From assembly GCA_050290225.1 (NCBI GenBank), contig JBNKHG010000037.1:1-50743 (forward strand): a stretch of 50,743 bases of DNA, in the 5' to 3' direction. A program made the position numbers and the translations under genes. Source of the stretch: JBNKHG01 sp050290225 (lineage in GTDB: Bacteria > Pseudomonadota > Gammaproteobacteria > Pseudomonadales > Cellvibrionaceae). The notes under the pieces were generated by a model. It was not told where the DNA came from. It saw nothing but the letters and a program-made list of their open reading frames with translations, and searched no databases. How positions within the stretch are numbered: position 1 is the stretch's first letter; each line of letters begins with the position of its first letter. Below are positions 40,571-49,779 of this stretch, in pieces.

Positions 40571-43500
40571 ATGAGTAGGGAATCCATTGTTGTTAAGGGA
40601 GCGCGTCAGAATAACCTGAAAAATCTGGACCTGGAATTGCCCACCAATGAACTGGTGGTGGTTACCGGTGTCAGCGGTTCGGGCAAGTCTACCTTGGCAT
40701 TTGATACCATCTACGCCGAGGGCCAACGTCGTTATGTGGAGACTTTCTCCGCCTACGCGCGCCAGTTCCTGGACCGAATGGATAAGCCCGCTGTCGACAA
40801 TATCCAGGGTATCCCCCCGGCAATAGCCATTGACCAGACCAACCCGGTGCGCACCTCCCGCTCCACAGTGGGCACCATGACCGAACTCAACGACTATCTC
40901 AAGCTGCTGTTCGCACGCATGGCAAAGCTCTATTGCCACGGTTGCGGTCGCGAAGTCAGCAGTGATTCCGCTCAGAGTATTGTCGATAGTCTCTATGCCG
41001 GAATGGATTCCGGGACACGATTGATGGTTTGCCTGCCGGTCCATATTCCCCACAATTTTAACGACGACGAAGTGGTGAAACTGCTCAACCAGCAGGGGTA
41101 TACACGTATCCATGTGCGACGCGAGCACTATGTGGAAGCGGTGCAGGACCGTCTCAAGCTCTGCCCCGGTAATCGCGACCGTCTGACCGAAGCGGTAGAG
41201 GCGGCGTTGCACCACGGCAATGGCCATGTGCGGGTCTATCCCCTGGATGAGGAGCGCAATGCGGGCGAGCCTTTGCGCTTCTCCAGCCATCACCATTGCC
41301 CCGACTGTGACATCGACCACGGTGAGGCCAGTCCCGGCCTGTTTTCTTTTAACTCAGCCATCGGAGCCTGCGATGCCTGCCGCGGTTTTGGCCGCATTAT
41401 TGGTGTCGACTTCGGATTGGTGGTACCGGACGAGCGCAAAACCCTGCGGGAAGGTGCGGTCAAACCCTGGCAGACCCCGAGCTTTGCCGAGTGCCAGGAC
41501 GATTTGATGCGCTACGCCAGGAAGCGAAAGATTCCCGTCGATACTCCCTGGAGAAAACTCACTCGAAAACAGCAGCAGTGGGTGCTCGAGGGGGAGGGCG
41601 ATTTTGATGAAAAAGTTTGGTACGGCGTACGTCGCTTTTTCGACTGGCTGGAAAGTAAAGCTTACAAGATGCATATCCGTGTGCTGCTTTCCAAGTACCG
41701 CGCCTACACCCGATGCGAAAGCTGCAACGGCGCACGCCTAAAACCCCGGGCGCTTTGGTGGCGTTTGGGAGACAAGGCAGTGATTGAGCGGGTATTGGCA
41801 GATACAGTATCGTTCGAACGTTTTCGGCCGAGGGGAACGACGCTAACTGAGGCAACTTTTGAAAATTTGCCGGGGCTTACCATCCACGATGTGATGCAGC
41901 TGCCACTGAGCGAATGCGCGAAATTCTTCCAACTACTGAAACTGCCGGCGCCCTTTGACGAAGCCACCGAGTTGTTGCTGGGGGAGATCCGTTCCCGCCT
42001 CAATTACCTGTTGGAGGTGGGACTGGGCTACCTGACCCTGGATCGCCAGTCCCGCACCCTGAGTGGCGGCGAAGTGCAGCGCATCAATCTCACCACCGCG
42101 CTCGGCACATCACTGGTCAATACCCTGTTTGTGCTGGACGAACCCAGTATCGGCCTGCACCCTCGGGATATGCAGCGCATGGTGCAGGTGCTTCATCGCT
42201 TGCGCGACGCCGGTAACTCGCTGTTGGTTGTGGAGCACGATCCCCAGGTCATGTTGGCGGCGGATCGGATTCTCGATATCGGCCCGGGGCCTGGCAAGCT
42301 CGGCGGAGAGATCTGTTTTTACGGCACCCCCAAGGCATTGTTGCGAAAGAGGGATTCTCTTACAGCCCAGTATTTGAGTGGTAAAAAGCAGGTCGGTGCA
42401 CCTGGCACGGCGGAGGCCCATCCGGATCGCTTCCTGATATTGACGGGGGCGCGCGAACACAACCTCAAAGCCATTGATGTATCGATCCCGTTGGAGCGGC
42501 TGGTTTGTATTACGGGTGTCAGTGGTTCCGGTAAATCCACCCTTATGCGAGACCTGCTTTATCCCGCGCTCTGCAAGCACAAGGGCAGACCTACTGAGAC
42601 ACCCGGTGTCCACACATCGTTGAGCGGTCACGAACAAATCGGTGATGTGGTTCTGGTTGACCAGAGTCCTATCGGTAAAACCACCCGTTCAATTCCGGCG
42701 ACCTATGTGGGCGCGTTCGATGCCATTCGCAAATTGTATGTCGCCGAACCCCTGGCTCTGGAACGCAATTACACAGTGGGTACCTTCAGTTTTAATTCCG
42801 GCAAGGGCCGTTGCCCGACCTGTTCCGGTAACGGCTTTGAACATGTGGAGATGCAGTTCCTCAGCGATGTCTACCTGCGCTGTCCCGACTGTGATGGCAA
42901 GCGTTACCGCGAAGAAATCCTGGACATCAAACTGTATGGCAAGGACGTCGGCAGCCAGGGCCGATCTATTGCTGATGTCCTGGAAATGACGGTGGCCGAG
43001 GCGCTCGATTTTTTTGCCCACAGCGAGGAAGTGGTACGCACCCTGCAGCCCCTTGCCGATGTTGGATTGCACTATGTGCAGCTGGGCCAGGCGGTACCTA
43101 CTCTGAGTGGCGGAGAGGCCCAGCGCTTGAAGCTGGCCGGTCATCTCGCCGAGCACGCCAGCCGAAAGAACAGGAAAAATGCTGACGCTACTTTGGGCAC
43201 CCTGTTTCTGTTTGACGAACCTACTACCGGTTTACACTTCGACGATATCGCTACTCTGATGCAGGCTTTTCGGCAGCTGCTCGATGCAGGCCATTCACTG
43301 CTGGTGATCGAGCATAATCTGGATGTGATTCGCGCTGCAGACTGGTTGATCGATATTGGCCCCGAGGGTGGTGACGCCGGCGGTGAGCTGGTGGCGGAAG
43401 GTTCACCCCAGGTGGTAATGGCCCACAGTGATACCCATACCGCAGTGGCTTTGCGCGACTATGAAGCGACCCTGGGCAAGCCCTTTTCGCCGTGGACCGT

Positions 43501-46186
43501 TGAGGAATCGGCTGGTATTTATCAATCGGTGGCGCAAAAATCGGCGGCGCAAAAATCGGCGGCGCAAAAAAAGACGCAAAGGAAAAATCGCCAGATCCAG
43601 ATTCACAATGCCCGCGAACACAATCTCAAGAACGTGGATATCACTATCCCTCGGGACAAGTTTTCTGTGATCTCCGGAGTCAGCGGCAGCGGGAAGAGTA
43701 CCGTGGCCTTCGATATTGTCTTCGGTGAGGGGCAGCGCCGTTACCTGGAATCCCTCAACGCTTATGCCCGGCAGTTTGTGCAACCTGCTTCGCGCCCGGA
43801 TGTGGATGCCATTTACGGTATTCCACCGTCGGTGGCCATCGAGCAACGTACTAGTCGCGGTGGTCGCAAGAGTACCGTGGCGACCTTGACGGAGATTTAC
43901 CATTTCTTGCGCCTGCTTTATGTGAAGCTGGGCACCCAGTACTGTCCTGACTGCGACGACGCCATCGAACCTCAAACCCCGGCGGCAATCCTGGCGCGTT
44001 TGCAGAAAGATTACCGCGGCCGCGAGCTTAGCCTGCTGGCGCCCATGGTGGTGGCGCGAAAAGGTATTTACAAAGAGCTGGCGGGCTGGGCGGCGAAAAA
44101 GGGTTACGCTGAGTTGCGGGTCGACGGAAACTATCTCCCCACCGATCCCTGGCCGAAACTGGATCGTTACCGCGAACACAATATCGAATTGCCGGTGGGG
44201 TCGATTAAAGTGGATGCTCGCAACGAACGGGCATTGGCCCAGTTACTGGATCAGGCCCTGGATCTGGGGCAGGGCGTAGTGATCGCAGCGCCGCTCAAGG
44301 CTGCTGCCAGGCAAAAGGGCGAGGCGCTTTTCTCCACTGAACGAGCCTGCCCCAGTTGTGGTCAGGGCTTCGATGAGTTGGACCCGCGCCTCTTTTCCTA
44401 CAACTCAAAGCATGGCTGGTGTGGTGGTTGTTTTGGTACCGGACTGGAAATCAAGGGTTTTGATGAGGAGCAGACCGGCGAAGAGGACGCTTGGCTGGAA
44501 AATGACGAGGAAGACGTTCTCGTCGAGCACGCCTGCCGCCATTGCGAGGGCCGGCGTCTCAATGATACTGCCCTGGCGGTGCGCTTTCGCGGCCAGTCTA
44601 TTGCCGACCTTGCCGGTCTGTCCGTCGACGAGGCGGATATATGGTTCCAGAAGTTAACATTAAAAACTGACGAACAGGCCATCGCGCGGGATCTGTTGCT
44701 GGAGTTGCAGGGCCGCCTGCGTTTTTTGAAAAAGGTTGGACTCGACTACCTGACACTGGACCGTGCCGCGCCCACCCTCAGTGGTGGTGAGGCTCAGCGT
44801 ATCCGCCTGGCCTCGCAACTGGGGTCCAACCTGCAGGGCGTCTGTTATATCCTGGATGAGCCTACCATCGGGTTGCACACCCGCGACAACCGACGCCTGA
44901 TCGAAACATTGCGGGAATTGCAGAAGCAGGGCAATACCGTGCTGGTGGTGGAGCACGACGAGGACACTATTCGCGAGGCGGATTACCTGATCGACATGGG
45001 ACCGCGTGCGGGTGTCAACGGTGGTGAAGTGGTGGCTTGCGGTTCCCTCAGTCAGTTGAAAAAGAACAAGCAGTCGCTCACCGGACAGTTTATTGCCAAG
45101 CCCCTGCGGCACCCCATGGCGAACCTTCGCGACGCCGAGTTGCGTCGGCAGTGGGAAAAGGGTGCACTGACTGTTCACGGTGCGCGGCAAAACAACCTCG
45201 CGGCCATCGATGTCAGTATTCCCCTGCGCCATTTGGTGTGTGTCACGGGGGTGAGCGGCAGTGGCAAGAGTACGCTGATCCGCTCGGTGGTACACGGAAA
45301 CATGAAGCGCGTGTTGGGTACTAAGAAGAAGTCCCGCTTTAAGTGGAAGGGCTGTGACGAAATAGTTGGTTGGCAGCCGGTGCAGCGTATTCTCGAGGTT
45401 GACCAGACTCCCATCGGCAAAACCCCGCGCTCCTGCCCGGCGACCTATATCGGCATCTGGGACACCATCCGCAAACTGTTTGCCGAAACTGTCGATGCCC
45501 GCTTGCGCGGTTACAAACCCGGACGCTTTTCCTTTAACACAGGTGAAGGACGCTGTGAGGCCTGTGGCGGCCATGGCATGCGCAAAGTGGAGATGAACTT
45601 CCTGCCGGATGTGCGGGTCGAGTGCGAAGTTTGTCGTGGTTGGCGCTTTAATGACGAAACACTTAATGTGCGTTACAAGGAAAAGCATATCGGCGAAGTG
45701 TTGGCCATGAATGTGGAGGAAGCCACCGAGTATTTCGCAGCTATTCCCCCTGTCCACCATGCCTTGCAGTTACTGCAGGATGTGGGGCTGGGCTATTTGA
45801 CCCTGGGTCAGCAGAGCCCCACCCTGAGCGGTGGAGAAGCACAGCGCATCAAGCTGGTGGCAGAGCTGGCCAAGGCCCGTTATAACCCGAACGCCCGGGT
45901 GCAGACTCACAACCTTTACGTGCTCGACGAACCGACGGTGGGGTTGCATATGGCGGACGTGGAAAAACTGCTGCGGGTGCTGCACCGGTTGGTGGACGCC
46001 GGCAATTCGGTCGTGGTCATTGAACACAACCTGGATGTCGTGGCTGAAGCCGATTGGGTAATCGATATGGGCCCGGAAGGTGGCAAGGGCGGTGGCCGGG
46101 TGGTGGCCCAGGGCAAGCCGGAGAGCATCTGCAAGCGCAAGCGCTCCCACACTGGACAGTACCTGCGGGAACTGCTTGGCGTTTAA
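40571..46186 (+). CDS. Tandem double UvrA (two fused UvrA-like proteins)
   Basis: A 1871-residue protein, twice the normal UvrA length (about 940). It contains four Walker A motifs GVSGSGKST (about residues 33, 648, 1035, 1559) and four LSGGE signatures (about 496, 843, 1401, 1750), i.e. two complete UvrA units each with two ATPase sites, plus paired zinc fingers (CPDC/CDAC, CPTC/CPDC, CPSC/CGGC, CEAC/CEVC). A linker at about 985-1005 contains three AQK-type 5-residue repeats. The second unit has the usual UvrB-binding region (LLAPMVVARKG); in the first it is diverged and shorter. Possibly binds damaged DNA as an intramolecular dimer. It may be a UvrA paralogue with a special role rather than the repair enzyme; no standard uvrA is in the window. 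Confidence 0.92.
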   Translation: MSRESIVVKGARQNNLKNLDLELPTNELVVVTGVSGSGKSTLAFDTIYAEGQRRYVETFSAYARQFLDRMDKPAVDNIQGIPPAIAIDQTNPVRTSRSTVGTMTELNDYLKLLFARMAKLYCHGCGREVSSDSAQSIVDSLYAGMDSGTRLMVCLPVHIPHNFNDDEVVKLLNQQGYTRIHVRREHYVEAVQDRLKLCPGNRDRLTEAVEAALHHGNGHVRVYPLDEERNAGEPLRFSSHHHCPDCDIDHGEASPGLFSFNSAIGACDACRGFGRIIGVDFGLVVPDERKTLREGAVKPWQTPSFAECQDDLMRYARKRKIPVDTPWRKLTRKQQQWVLEGEGDFDEKVWYGVRRFFDWLESKAYKMHIRVLLSKYRAYTRCESCNGARLKPRALWWRLGDKAVIERVLADTVSFERFRPRGTTLTEATFENLPGLTIHDVMQLPLSECAKFFQLLKLPAPFDEATELLLGEIRSRLNYLLEVGLGYLTLDRQSRTLSGGEVQRINLTTALGTSLVNTLFVLDEPSIGLHPRDMQRMVQVLHRLRDAGNSLLVVEHDPQVMLAADRILDIGPGPGKLGGEICFYGTPKALLRKRDSLTAQYLSGKKQVGAPGTAEAHPDRFLILTGAREHNLKAIDVSIPLERLVCITGVSGSGKSTLMRDLLYPALCKHKGRPTETPGVHTSLSGHEQIGDVVLVDQSPIGKTTRSIPATYVGAFDAIRKLYVAEPLALERNYTVGTFSFNSGKGRCPTCSGNGFEHVEMQFLSDVYLRCPDCDGKRYREEILDIKLYGKDVGSQGRSIADVLEMTVAEALDFFAHSEEVVRTLQPLADVGLHYVQLGQAVPTLSGGEAQRLKLAGHLAEHASRKNRKNADATLGTLFLFDEPTTGLHFDDIATLMQAFRQLLDAGHSLLVIEHNLDVIRAADWLIDIGPEGGDAGGELVAEGSPQVVMAHSDTHTAVALRDYEATLGKPFSPWTVEESAGIYQSVAQKSAAQKSAAQKKTQRKNRQIQIHNAREHNLKNVDITIPRDKFSVISGVSGSGKSTVAFDIVFGEGQRRYLESLNAYARQFVQPASRPDVDAIYGIPPSVAIEQRTSRGGRKSTVATLTEIYHFLRLLYVKLGTQYCPDCDDAIEPQTPAAILARLQKDYRGRELSLLAPMVVARKGIYKELAGWAAKKGYAELRVDGNYLPTDPWPKLDRYREHNIELPVGSIKVDARNERALAQLLDQALDLGQGVVIAAPLKAAARQKGEALFSTERACPSCGQGFDELDPRLFSYNSKHGWCGGCFGTGLEIKGFDEEQTGEEDAWLENDEEDVLVEHACRHCEGRRLNDTALAVRFRGQSIADLAGLSVDEADIWFQKLTLKTDEQAIARDLLLELQGRLRFLKKVGLDYLTLDRAAPTLSGGEAQRIRLASQLGSNLQGVCYILDEPTIGLHTRDNRRLIETLRELQKQGNTVLVVEHDEDTIREADYLIDMGPRAGVNGGEVVACGSLSQLKKNKQSLTGQFIAKPLRHPMANLRDAELRRQWEKGALTVHGARQNNLAAIDVSIPLRHLVCVTGVSGSGKSTLIRSVVHGNMKRVLGTKKKSRFKWKGCDEIVGWQPVQRILEVDQTPIGKTPRSCPATYIGIWDTIRKLFAETVDARLRGYKPGRFSFNTGEGRCEACGGHGMRKVEMNFLPDVRVECEVCRGWRFNDETLNVRYKEKHIGEVLAMNVEEATEYFAAIPPVHHALQLLQDVGLGYLTLGQQSPTLSGGEAQRIKLVAELAKARYNPNARVQTHNLYVLDEPTVGLHMADVEKLLRVLHRLVDAGNSVVVIEHNLDVVAEADWVIDMGPEGGKGGGRVVAQGKPESICKRKRSHTGQYLRELLGV
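43532..43576 (+). repeat. 15-bp tandem repeat in the UvrA linker
   Basis: GCGCAAAAATCGGCG occurs twice in exact tandem (43532-43546, 43547-43561), with a third diverged copy (43562-43576). In frame each encodes AQKSA, the last AQKKT. Copy number could vary by slippage without changing the frame. Confidence 0.85.
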
Positions 46187-46198
46187 ACGGCGCCAAGT

Positions 46199-46618
46199 TT
46201 ACCCGGATTTGGCATCTGTGGCTTCGGGTATTGCGGGATTGGAGATAGTTGTTGTGTCGCCAATCTTGGTTCGCAGATCCTGCATGTGTTGCCAAAGTTG
46301 CTGCCTTTCGGCGTTGATTTCGTGATAGAGGCTGGAGTTCTCGGCCAACGTGTCAAGTCGCTGGCAACAGTTCCGGTGCTCGCGATCCAGTTGAATCAGG
46401 CGATTTTGCAGCCCTTCGTTACAGAGTTTGTTTTCTATCCGGATCAGCTCCCGCTTGGCCGTGGCGATGACCTTACGCAAGTGGACCACTTTGGAGACCA
46501 GTTTTGGTTGCTGCCTTGGCGGGAGGTCTGTCTCCAGCGTGAGCAGACGCTCCAGTTCTTCTTTTTTGCGTCGAATAAATCGATCAAGCCGCGCATATGG
46601 AGAGCGGGTACTGGCCAT
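46199..46618 (-). CDS. Coiled-coil protein of unknown function
   Basis: A 139-residue, highly charged helical protein. Heptad-like Leu/Ile spacing runs through about residues 10-120 (FIRRKKEELERLLTLETDL; VVHLRKVIATAKRELIRIE; NRLIQLDREHRNCCQRLDTL). No signal peptide, no membrane span, no recognised family. Convergent with the UvrA gene, 12 bp away. I cannot infer a role. Confidence 0.65.
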   Translation of the reverse strand: MASTRSPYARLDRFIRRKKEELERLLTLETDLPPRQQPKLVSKVVHLRKVIATAKRELIRIENKLCNEGLQNRLIQLDREHRNCCQRLDTLAENSSLYHEINAERQQLWQHMQDLRTKIGDTTTISNPAIPEATDAKSG

Positions 46619-46664
46619 AGTGATGGTGCTGTTATTTTTATTTGTTATCGATAAAAAATTGTGG

Positions 46665-46697
46665 CTATAAAAACAAAGTGCCCGCTAATTAGCGGGC
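46665..46697 (-). terminator. Rho-independent terminator of the small membrane-peptide gene
   Basis: GCCCGCTAATTAGCGGGC (46680-46697) is a perfect stem, followed on the minus strand by ACTTTGTTTTT. It lies about 30 nt after the stop of the 28-codon gene at 46726 and before the coiled-coil gene. Confidence 0.75.
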
Positions 46698-46725
46698 CAA
46701 AAGGGAGAGAGAAGAAAAAGCAAAC

Positions 46726-46812
46726 TTACTTGGGGGCGCTGGCCGACAGATCATCGTGGGCGATTACACCGAGGAGCGTCAGGGCCAGAGCAAAAACGGC
46801 GTGAATAATCAT
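46726..46812 (-). CDS. Predicted 28-residue membrane peptide
   Basis: A short open frame starting MIIHAVFALALTLLGVIAH and ending in a polar ASAPK tail. Residues 2-18 form one hydrophobic helix, so a single-span membrane peptide or a signal-like peptide. Support: a strong AGGAGG ribosome site eight bases before the ATG, and a perfect terminator 30 nt after the stop. It is too short for standard gene finders. Sits alone between RNase II and the coiled-coil gene. Candidate for stress or envelope small proteins; function unknown. Confidence 0.6.
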   Translation of the reverse strand: MIIHAVFALALTLLGVIAHDDLSASAPK

Positions 46813-46977
46813 GTGGTAGACCTCCTGTATTCGTAAACGTTGGGTGTAGATTACCGAAGCCTAAGGTATTCTCCAAATGATCAGTTTTCAGTGCAGCAAT
46901 GATTCCTGGGAATATCATGTTGCCGATTAGGGCGACGGCCTTTATCAGCGGTTGCGACAGATGATTAGGGAGACAGG

Positions 46978-46999
46978 CGCGGGCCCGGGTTGGCCCGCG
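46978..46999 (-). terminator. GC-rich stem-loop after the RNase II gene
   Basis: CGCGGGCC/GGCCCGCG (46978-46985 and 46992-46999) form an 8-bp stem with a 6-nt loop just 10 nt after the RNase II stop. No T-run follows, so it may protect the mRNA end or help Rho-dependent ending. Confidence 0.4.
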
Positions 47000-47008
47000 G
47001 GATTCAGG

Positions 47009-48946
47009 TTAGTTTTTGTCGTTGACCAGGGCCATCTCTATACGCCGCCGGTCCAGATCAATTCCGGTGATTTTGACGGTGACCGGCTGATCTGGTTGGT
47101 AACTCTGGCCGTCGAGGGTGAGTTTTAAACGCACTTGGTCGAATTCCGGTTTTGTCTGCTTGGTGCGCATCAATACAAAACCGTCGACGCCGTTTTCGTC
47201 CAGACGCACACCAATACCCTGGCTGTTTACCAGCGCCACCTTACCTTCAAATGTCTGCCCCAGCTTGTCCTGCATGTACTGGCACACCAGCCATTGTTCC
47301 ATCTGGCGGCACGCCTGGCGCCCTTTAAAAATCTGTGCCTGCAGCTTTTCCGTCAGTTCCGGGGCGAAAGCAGGAGACTTTTCGCCGCGGCTGATGGCCT
47401 TTAACACCCGGTGGTTATGGTAATCGTTGTAACGCCGAATGGGTGAGGTAACAGTGGCGTAGTGTTCCAGGCCAAGGCCCAGATGGGGTTTATCTTCGCC
47501 AGTCAGTTCACTGGGGCGCAGCATTCGCTTGAGCGCGCCCAGGTTGAGGGCCAGTGCCGGATCCTGGTGGAGGGCTCGAATCACCGCCCGGTATCCCTCA
47601 AGGCTTGTGATTTCCGTGTCAGCCAATGTCGGAACACTCTCTCCAATCAGGGTTTTGGCATCTGCCAATCGCTCTTCGCGAAAGCCTCCGTGGCTTGATA
47701 GCAAGCCTCCGCCCGACTGGGCCAGCAGCTCGCCGGCACAACAGTTGGTGGCCAGCATGGCCTCCTCGACGATCAGGTGCCCGTTGTTGCGTTCGCGCTT
47801 TTCGATAGTTTCTATTTTCCGCTGCGCGTTAAGAACCAGATCGTAGTCGGCTCTGTCTTCCATCAGCAGTGCGTGTTCGCCTCGGTATGTCTGACGCGCC
47901 TGGGCCAGTTGATAGAGGGTGCTCACCAACTCGGTCAGTTCTGCTTTGACCTCGCTGGGCAGACCTTGGGTCTGGGCAGCAACACCCTCATAGCTGAGTT
48001 TCTGGTGTGAGCGGATCAGCGCTTCGCTAAACTGGTACTGGTGTATGGTGCCCTCCTTACCCACTTCCATGCGGCACACCAGCGCCGGTCGAATTTCGTT
48101 TTCCACCAGTGAGAAGGTTCTGTGGGAAAGGTTTTCCGGGAGCATGGTCAGGGCTTCCCCGGGCAAATAGACGGTATTGGCCCGAGTCTGGGCGGCAAGG
48201 TCCAGAGCGCTGCCTTCGGCGATTAAACTGGTGGGGTCGGCAATGGCGGTATACAGAGTCCAACCCTCTTCATTGACTTCAGCGTAGAGGGCGTCGTCCA
48301 TATCGCGGGTGGTAGGAGCGTCTATAGTAACGAAGGGCAGATCGGTAAGATCTTCGCGCCCGGTCGCCAATTCTGCAAGGCCCTCTTCGGCAGCCCGAGC
48401 CTCTTGCTGGGTGGCCTCGGTCCAGTGGAAGGGCAGCTCGAATTTGGCGCGGATGTAGCTGTGTTCGATACCCGCGTCGGCCAGCGAACCAATACGCTCA
48501 AGTACTCGCGCCTGGGCTTTGCCCTCAGAGTCGAAGGGGTGGCGACTTATTTTACAGCGCAAGTAATCGCCATCTTTGGCCTGGCCACGGTTTTTCGGGG
48601 GAAGAAAAATCCAGCGGTTGAACTGGGGCATATCCGGTTGCACGAAATGCCCCTGGCCCCTCACCACATACTGGCCAACGAATTCCCTGAGTTCGGTGCT
48701 GATCAGCTTTTCCAATTCCGCTTCCAGCTTGCCGGGTTGGGTCTCGTTCAAACTGACCTCAACCCGATCTCCCGGAAGGACCCGCTGCATGGCCTCCGGC
48801 GGTAGAAAGGCTTCGCGTCCGTCATCGAGTACCACAAAGCCAAAGCGGCCATTGGTACCGCGGACTCTGCCCTGGACAAGTTCCTTGGCGGCGCGGATGG
48901 ATTGTTTCAGCTGGGCCAGCTGGTTGAGGGCATCGTTTTTCAACAT
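47009..48946 (-). CDS. rnb: Exoribonuclease II (RNB family)
   Basis: A 645-residue 3'-5' exoribonuclease degrading single-stranded RNA to nucleoside monophosphates, nearly the same length as E. coli RNase II (644) and shorter than RNase R. Cold-shock-like domain at about residues 20-75 (GRVRGTNGRFGFVVLDDGRE), RNB catalytic core with TIDAPTTRDMDDALYAEV holding the metal-binding aspartates, HLIVEEAMLATN and YATVTSPIRRYNDYHNHRVL, then the S1 domain. ATG 48946 matches the family start; longer frames run into promoter DNA. An extended -10 (TGCTAGAAT, minus strand 48985-48993) lies about 40 nt upstream. Confidence 0.92.
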   Translation of the reverse strand: MLKNDALNQLAQLKQSIRAAKELVQGRVRGTNGRFGFVVLDDGREAFLPPEAMQRVLPGDRVEVSLNETQPGKLEAELEKLISTELREFVGQYVVRGQGHFVQPDMPQFNRWIFLPPKNRGQAKDGDYLRCKISRHPFDSEGKAQARVLERIGSLADAGIEHSYIRAKFELPFHWTEATQQEARAAEEGLAELATGREDLTDLPFVTIDAPTTRDMDDALYAEVNEEGWTLYTAIADPTSLIAEGSALDLAAQTRANTVYLPGEALTMLPENLSHRTFSLVENEIRPALVCRMEVGKEGTIHQYQFSEALIRSHQKLSYEGVAAQTQGLPSEVKAELTELVSTLYQLAQARQTYRGEHALLMEDRADYDLVLNAQRKIETIEKRERNNGHLIVEEAMLATNCCAGELLAQSGGGLLSSHGGFREERLADAKTLIGESVPTLADTEITSLEGYRAVIRALHQDPALALNLGALKRMLRPSELTGEDKPHLGLGLEHYATVTSPIRRYNDYHNHRVLKAISRGEKSPAFAPELTEKLQAQIFKGRQACRQMEQWLVCQYMQDKLGQTFEGKVALVNSQGIGVRLDENGVDGFVLMRTKQTKPEFDQVRLKLTLDGQSYQPDQPVTVKITGIDLDRRRIEMALVNDKN

Positions 48947-48984
48947 GGTGGCGGATTTCTCGCTCGCTAACACAAAAGGCGGCA

Positions 48985-48993
48985 ATTCTAGCA
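48985..48993 (-). promoter_or_regulatory. Extended -10 promoter of the RNase II gene
   Basis: TGCTAGAAT on the minus strand fits an extended -10 element (TGn plus a 5-of-6 TATAAT match), about 40 nt before the start codon. No good -35 box. The rest of the 324-bp divergent gap to hsp20 (48947-49270) holds the heat-shock promoter and no gene I can support. Confidence 0.5.
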
Positions 48994-49206
48994 GAGATTG
49001 GGTGGCGGGGGGATGACAGTTTCCCTGTTTTGACTGTTGATTGGCTGAGGCGGGTAAGACGCCATAAGACCATAGGGTGGCGTCTGTTTCACTATTTGGG
49101 AAAGGCAATGATCTGTGGCAGACCAAAGCAGGAAATCCGAGGTTTTGTCGGAATGTTTTTGATTAACGCCTACTGCCTGTTAGAGCGAAATATTCCAAGT
49201 TATCCG

Positions 49207-49234
49207 CTTGAAATCACACTTTTTCCAACCATAT
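49207..49234 (+). promoter_or_regulatory. Sigma-32 heat-shock promoter of hsp20
   Basis: CTTGAAA (49207-49213), the full -35 consensus for sigma-32, and AACCATAT (49227-49234), matching CCATnT of the CCCCATnT -10, are spaced by 13 bp. This lies about 37 nt before the hsp20 ATG. Confidence 0.75.
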
Positions 49235-49270
49235 TTCTAAAGCAGTCATAAATTGTCCAGGAGAAGTGTT

Positions 49271-49699
49271 ATGAGCTTAATTCCACGCGATTCCCTGTTT
49301 AACTTTGACAATATGTTCGAGAACTTCTTTGCGCCCTCACGCGCAGTTACTGAATCGGGCGAAGGCTTTTTTACGCCGCGGGTAGATATCCGCGAAACCA
49401 AGAAGAGCTATGAAGTCAGTGCCGAATTACCGGGCGTCAAAAAGGAAGACCTGAAGGTCACTCTGGAAAGCGGCATGTTGACCATCGAGGCGGAAATGCA
49501 CCAAGAGACCAAGGAAGAGAAAAAAGGCAGGTTGCTGCGCCAGGAACGCCGCTATGGTAAGTTCATGCGCAGCTTTAGTCTCGACGGAGACGTCAAGGAA
49601 AAGGACATAGACGCTAAATTTAAAGACGGCATACTGACGCTGACAGTGCCGAGAAAAGAAAGCAAACAGCCTGAACTCAAGAGGATCGAAATCCACTAG
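49271..49699 (+). CDS. Hsp20/alpha-crystallin small heat-shock protein
   Basis: A 142-residue ATP-independent holdase chaperone that keeps unfolding proteins soluble. The alpha-crystallin domain covers about residues 37-137: PRVDIRETKKSYEVSAELPG, then the conserved GILTLTVPRKE (A-x-x-x-G-I-L-x-V type). ATG 49271 follows GGAGA at seven bases; a TTG 18 bp earlier is rejected. A sigma-32 promoter stands upstream and a terminator downstream, so it is a single-gene heat-shock unit. Confidence 0.93.
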   Translation: MSLIPRDSLFNFDNMFENFFAPSRAVTESGEGFFTPRVDIRETKKSYEVSAELPGVKKEDLKVTLESGMLTIEAEMHQETKEEKKGRLLRQERRYGKFMRSFSLDGDVKEKDIDAKFKDGILTLTVPRKESKQPELKRIEIH

Positions 49700-49728
49700 C
49701 GCTTCAGGAATCTTTTTATCAACTTTTT

Positions 49729-49762
49729 ACAGGGCGCCTGCCGGCGTCCTGTATCATTTTTT
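49729..49762 (+). terminator. Rho-independent terminator after hsp20
   Basis: ACAGG-g-CGCC / GGCG-t-CCTGT stem (49729-49752) with loop TGCC and one internal G-T pair, followed by ATCATTTTTT. It lies between hsp20 and the convergent phosphatase gene. Confidence 0.8.
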
Positions 49763-49779
49763 AGCCGGCTTCTTGGGAA

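Noticed and set aside
43532..43576. Short tandem repeats as a possible CRISPR
   Set aside because: Adjacent 15-bp units without spacers, in frame inside the UvrA gene; a coding repeat, not a CRISPR array.
44660..45760. 366-codon minus-strand open frame inside the UvrA gene
   Set aside because: Antisense of the fourth ATPase region; no independent evidence for translation.
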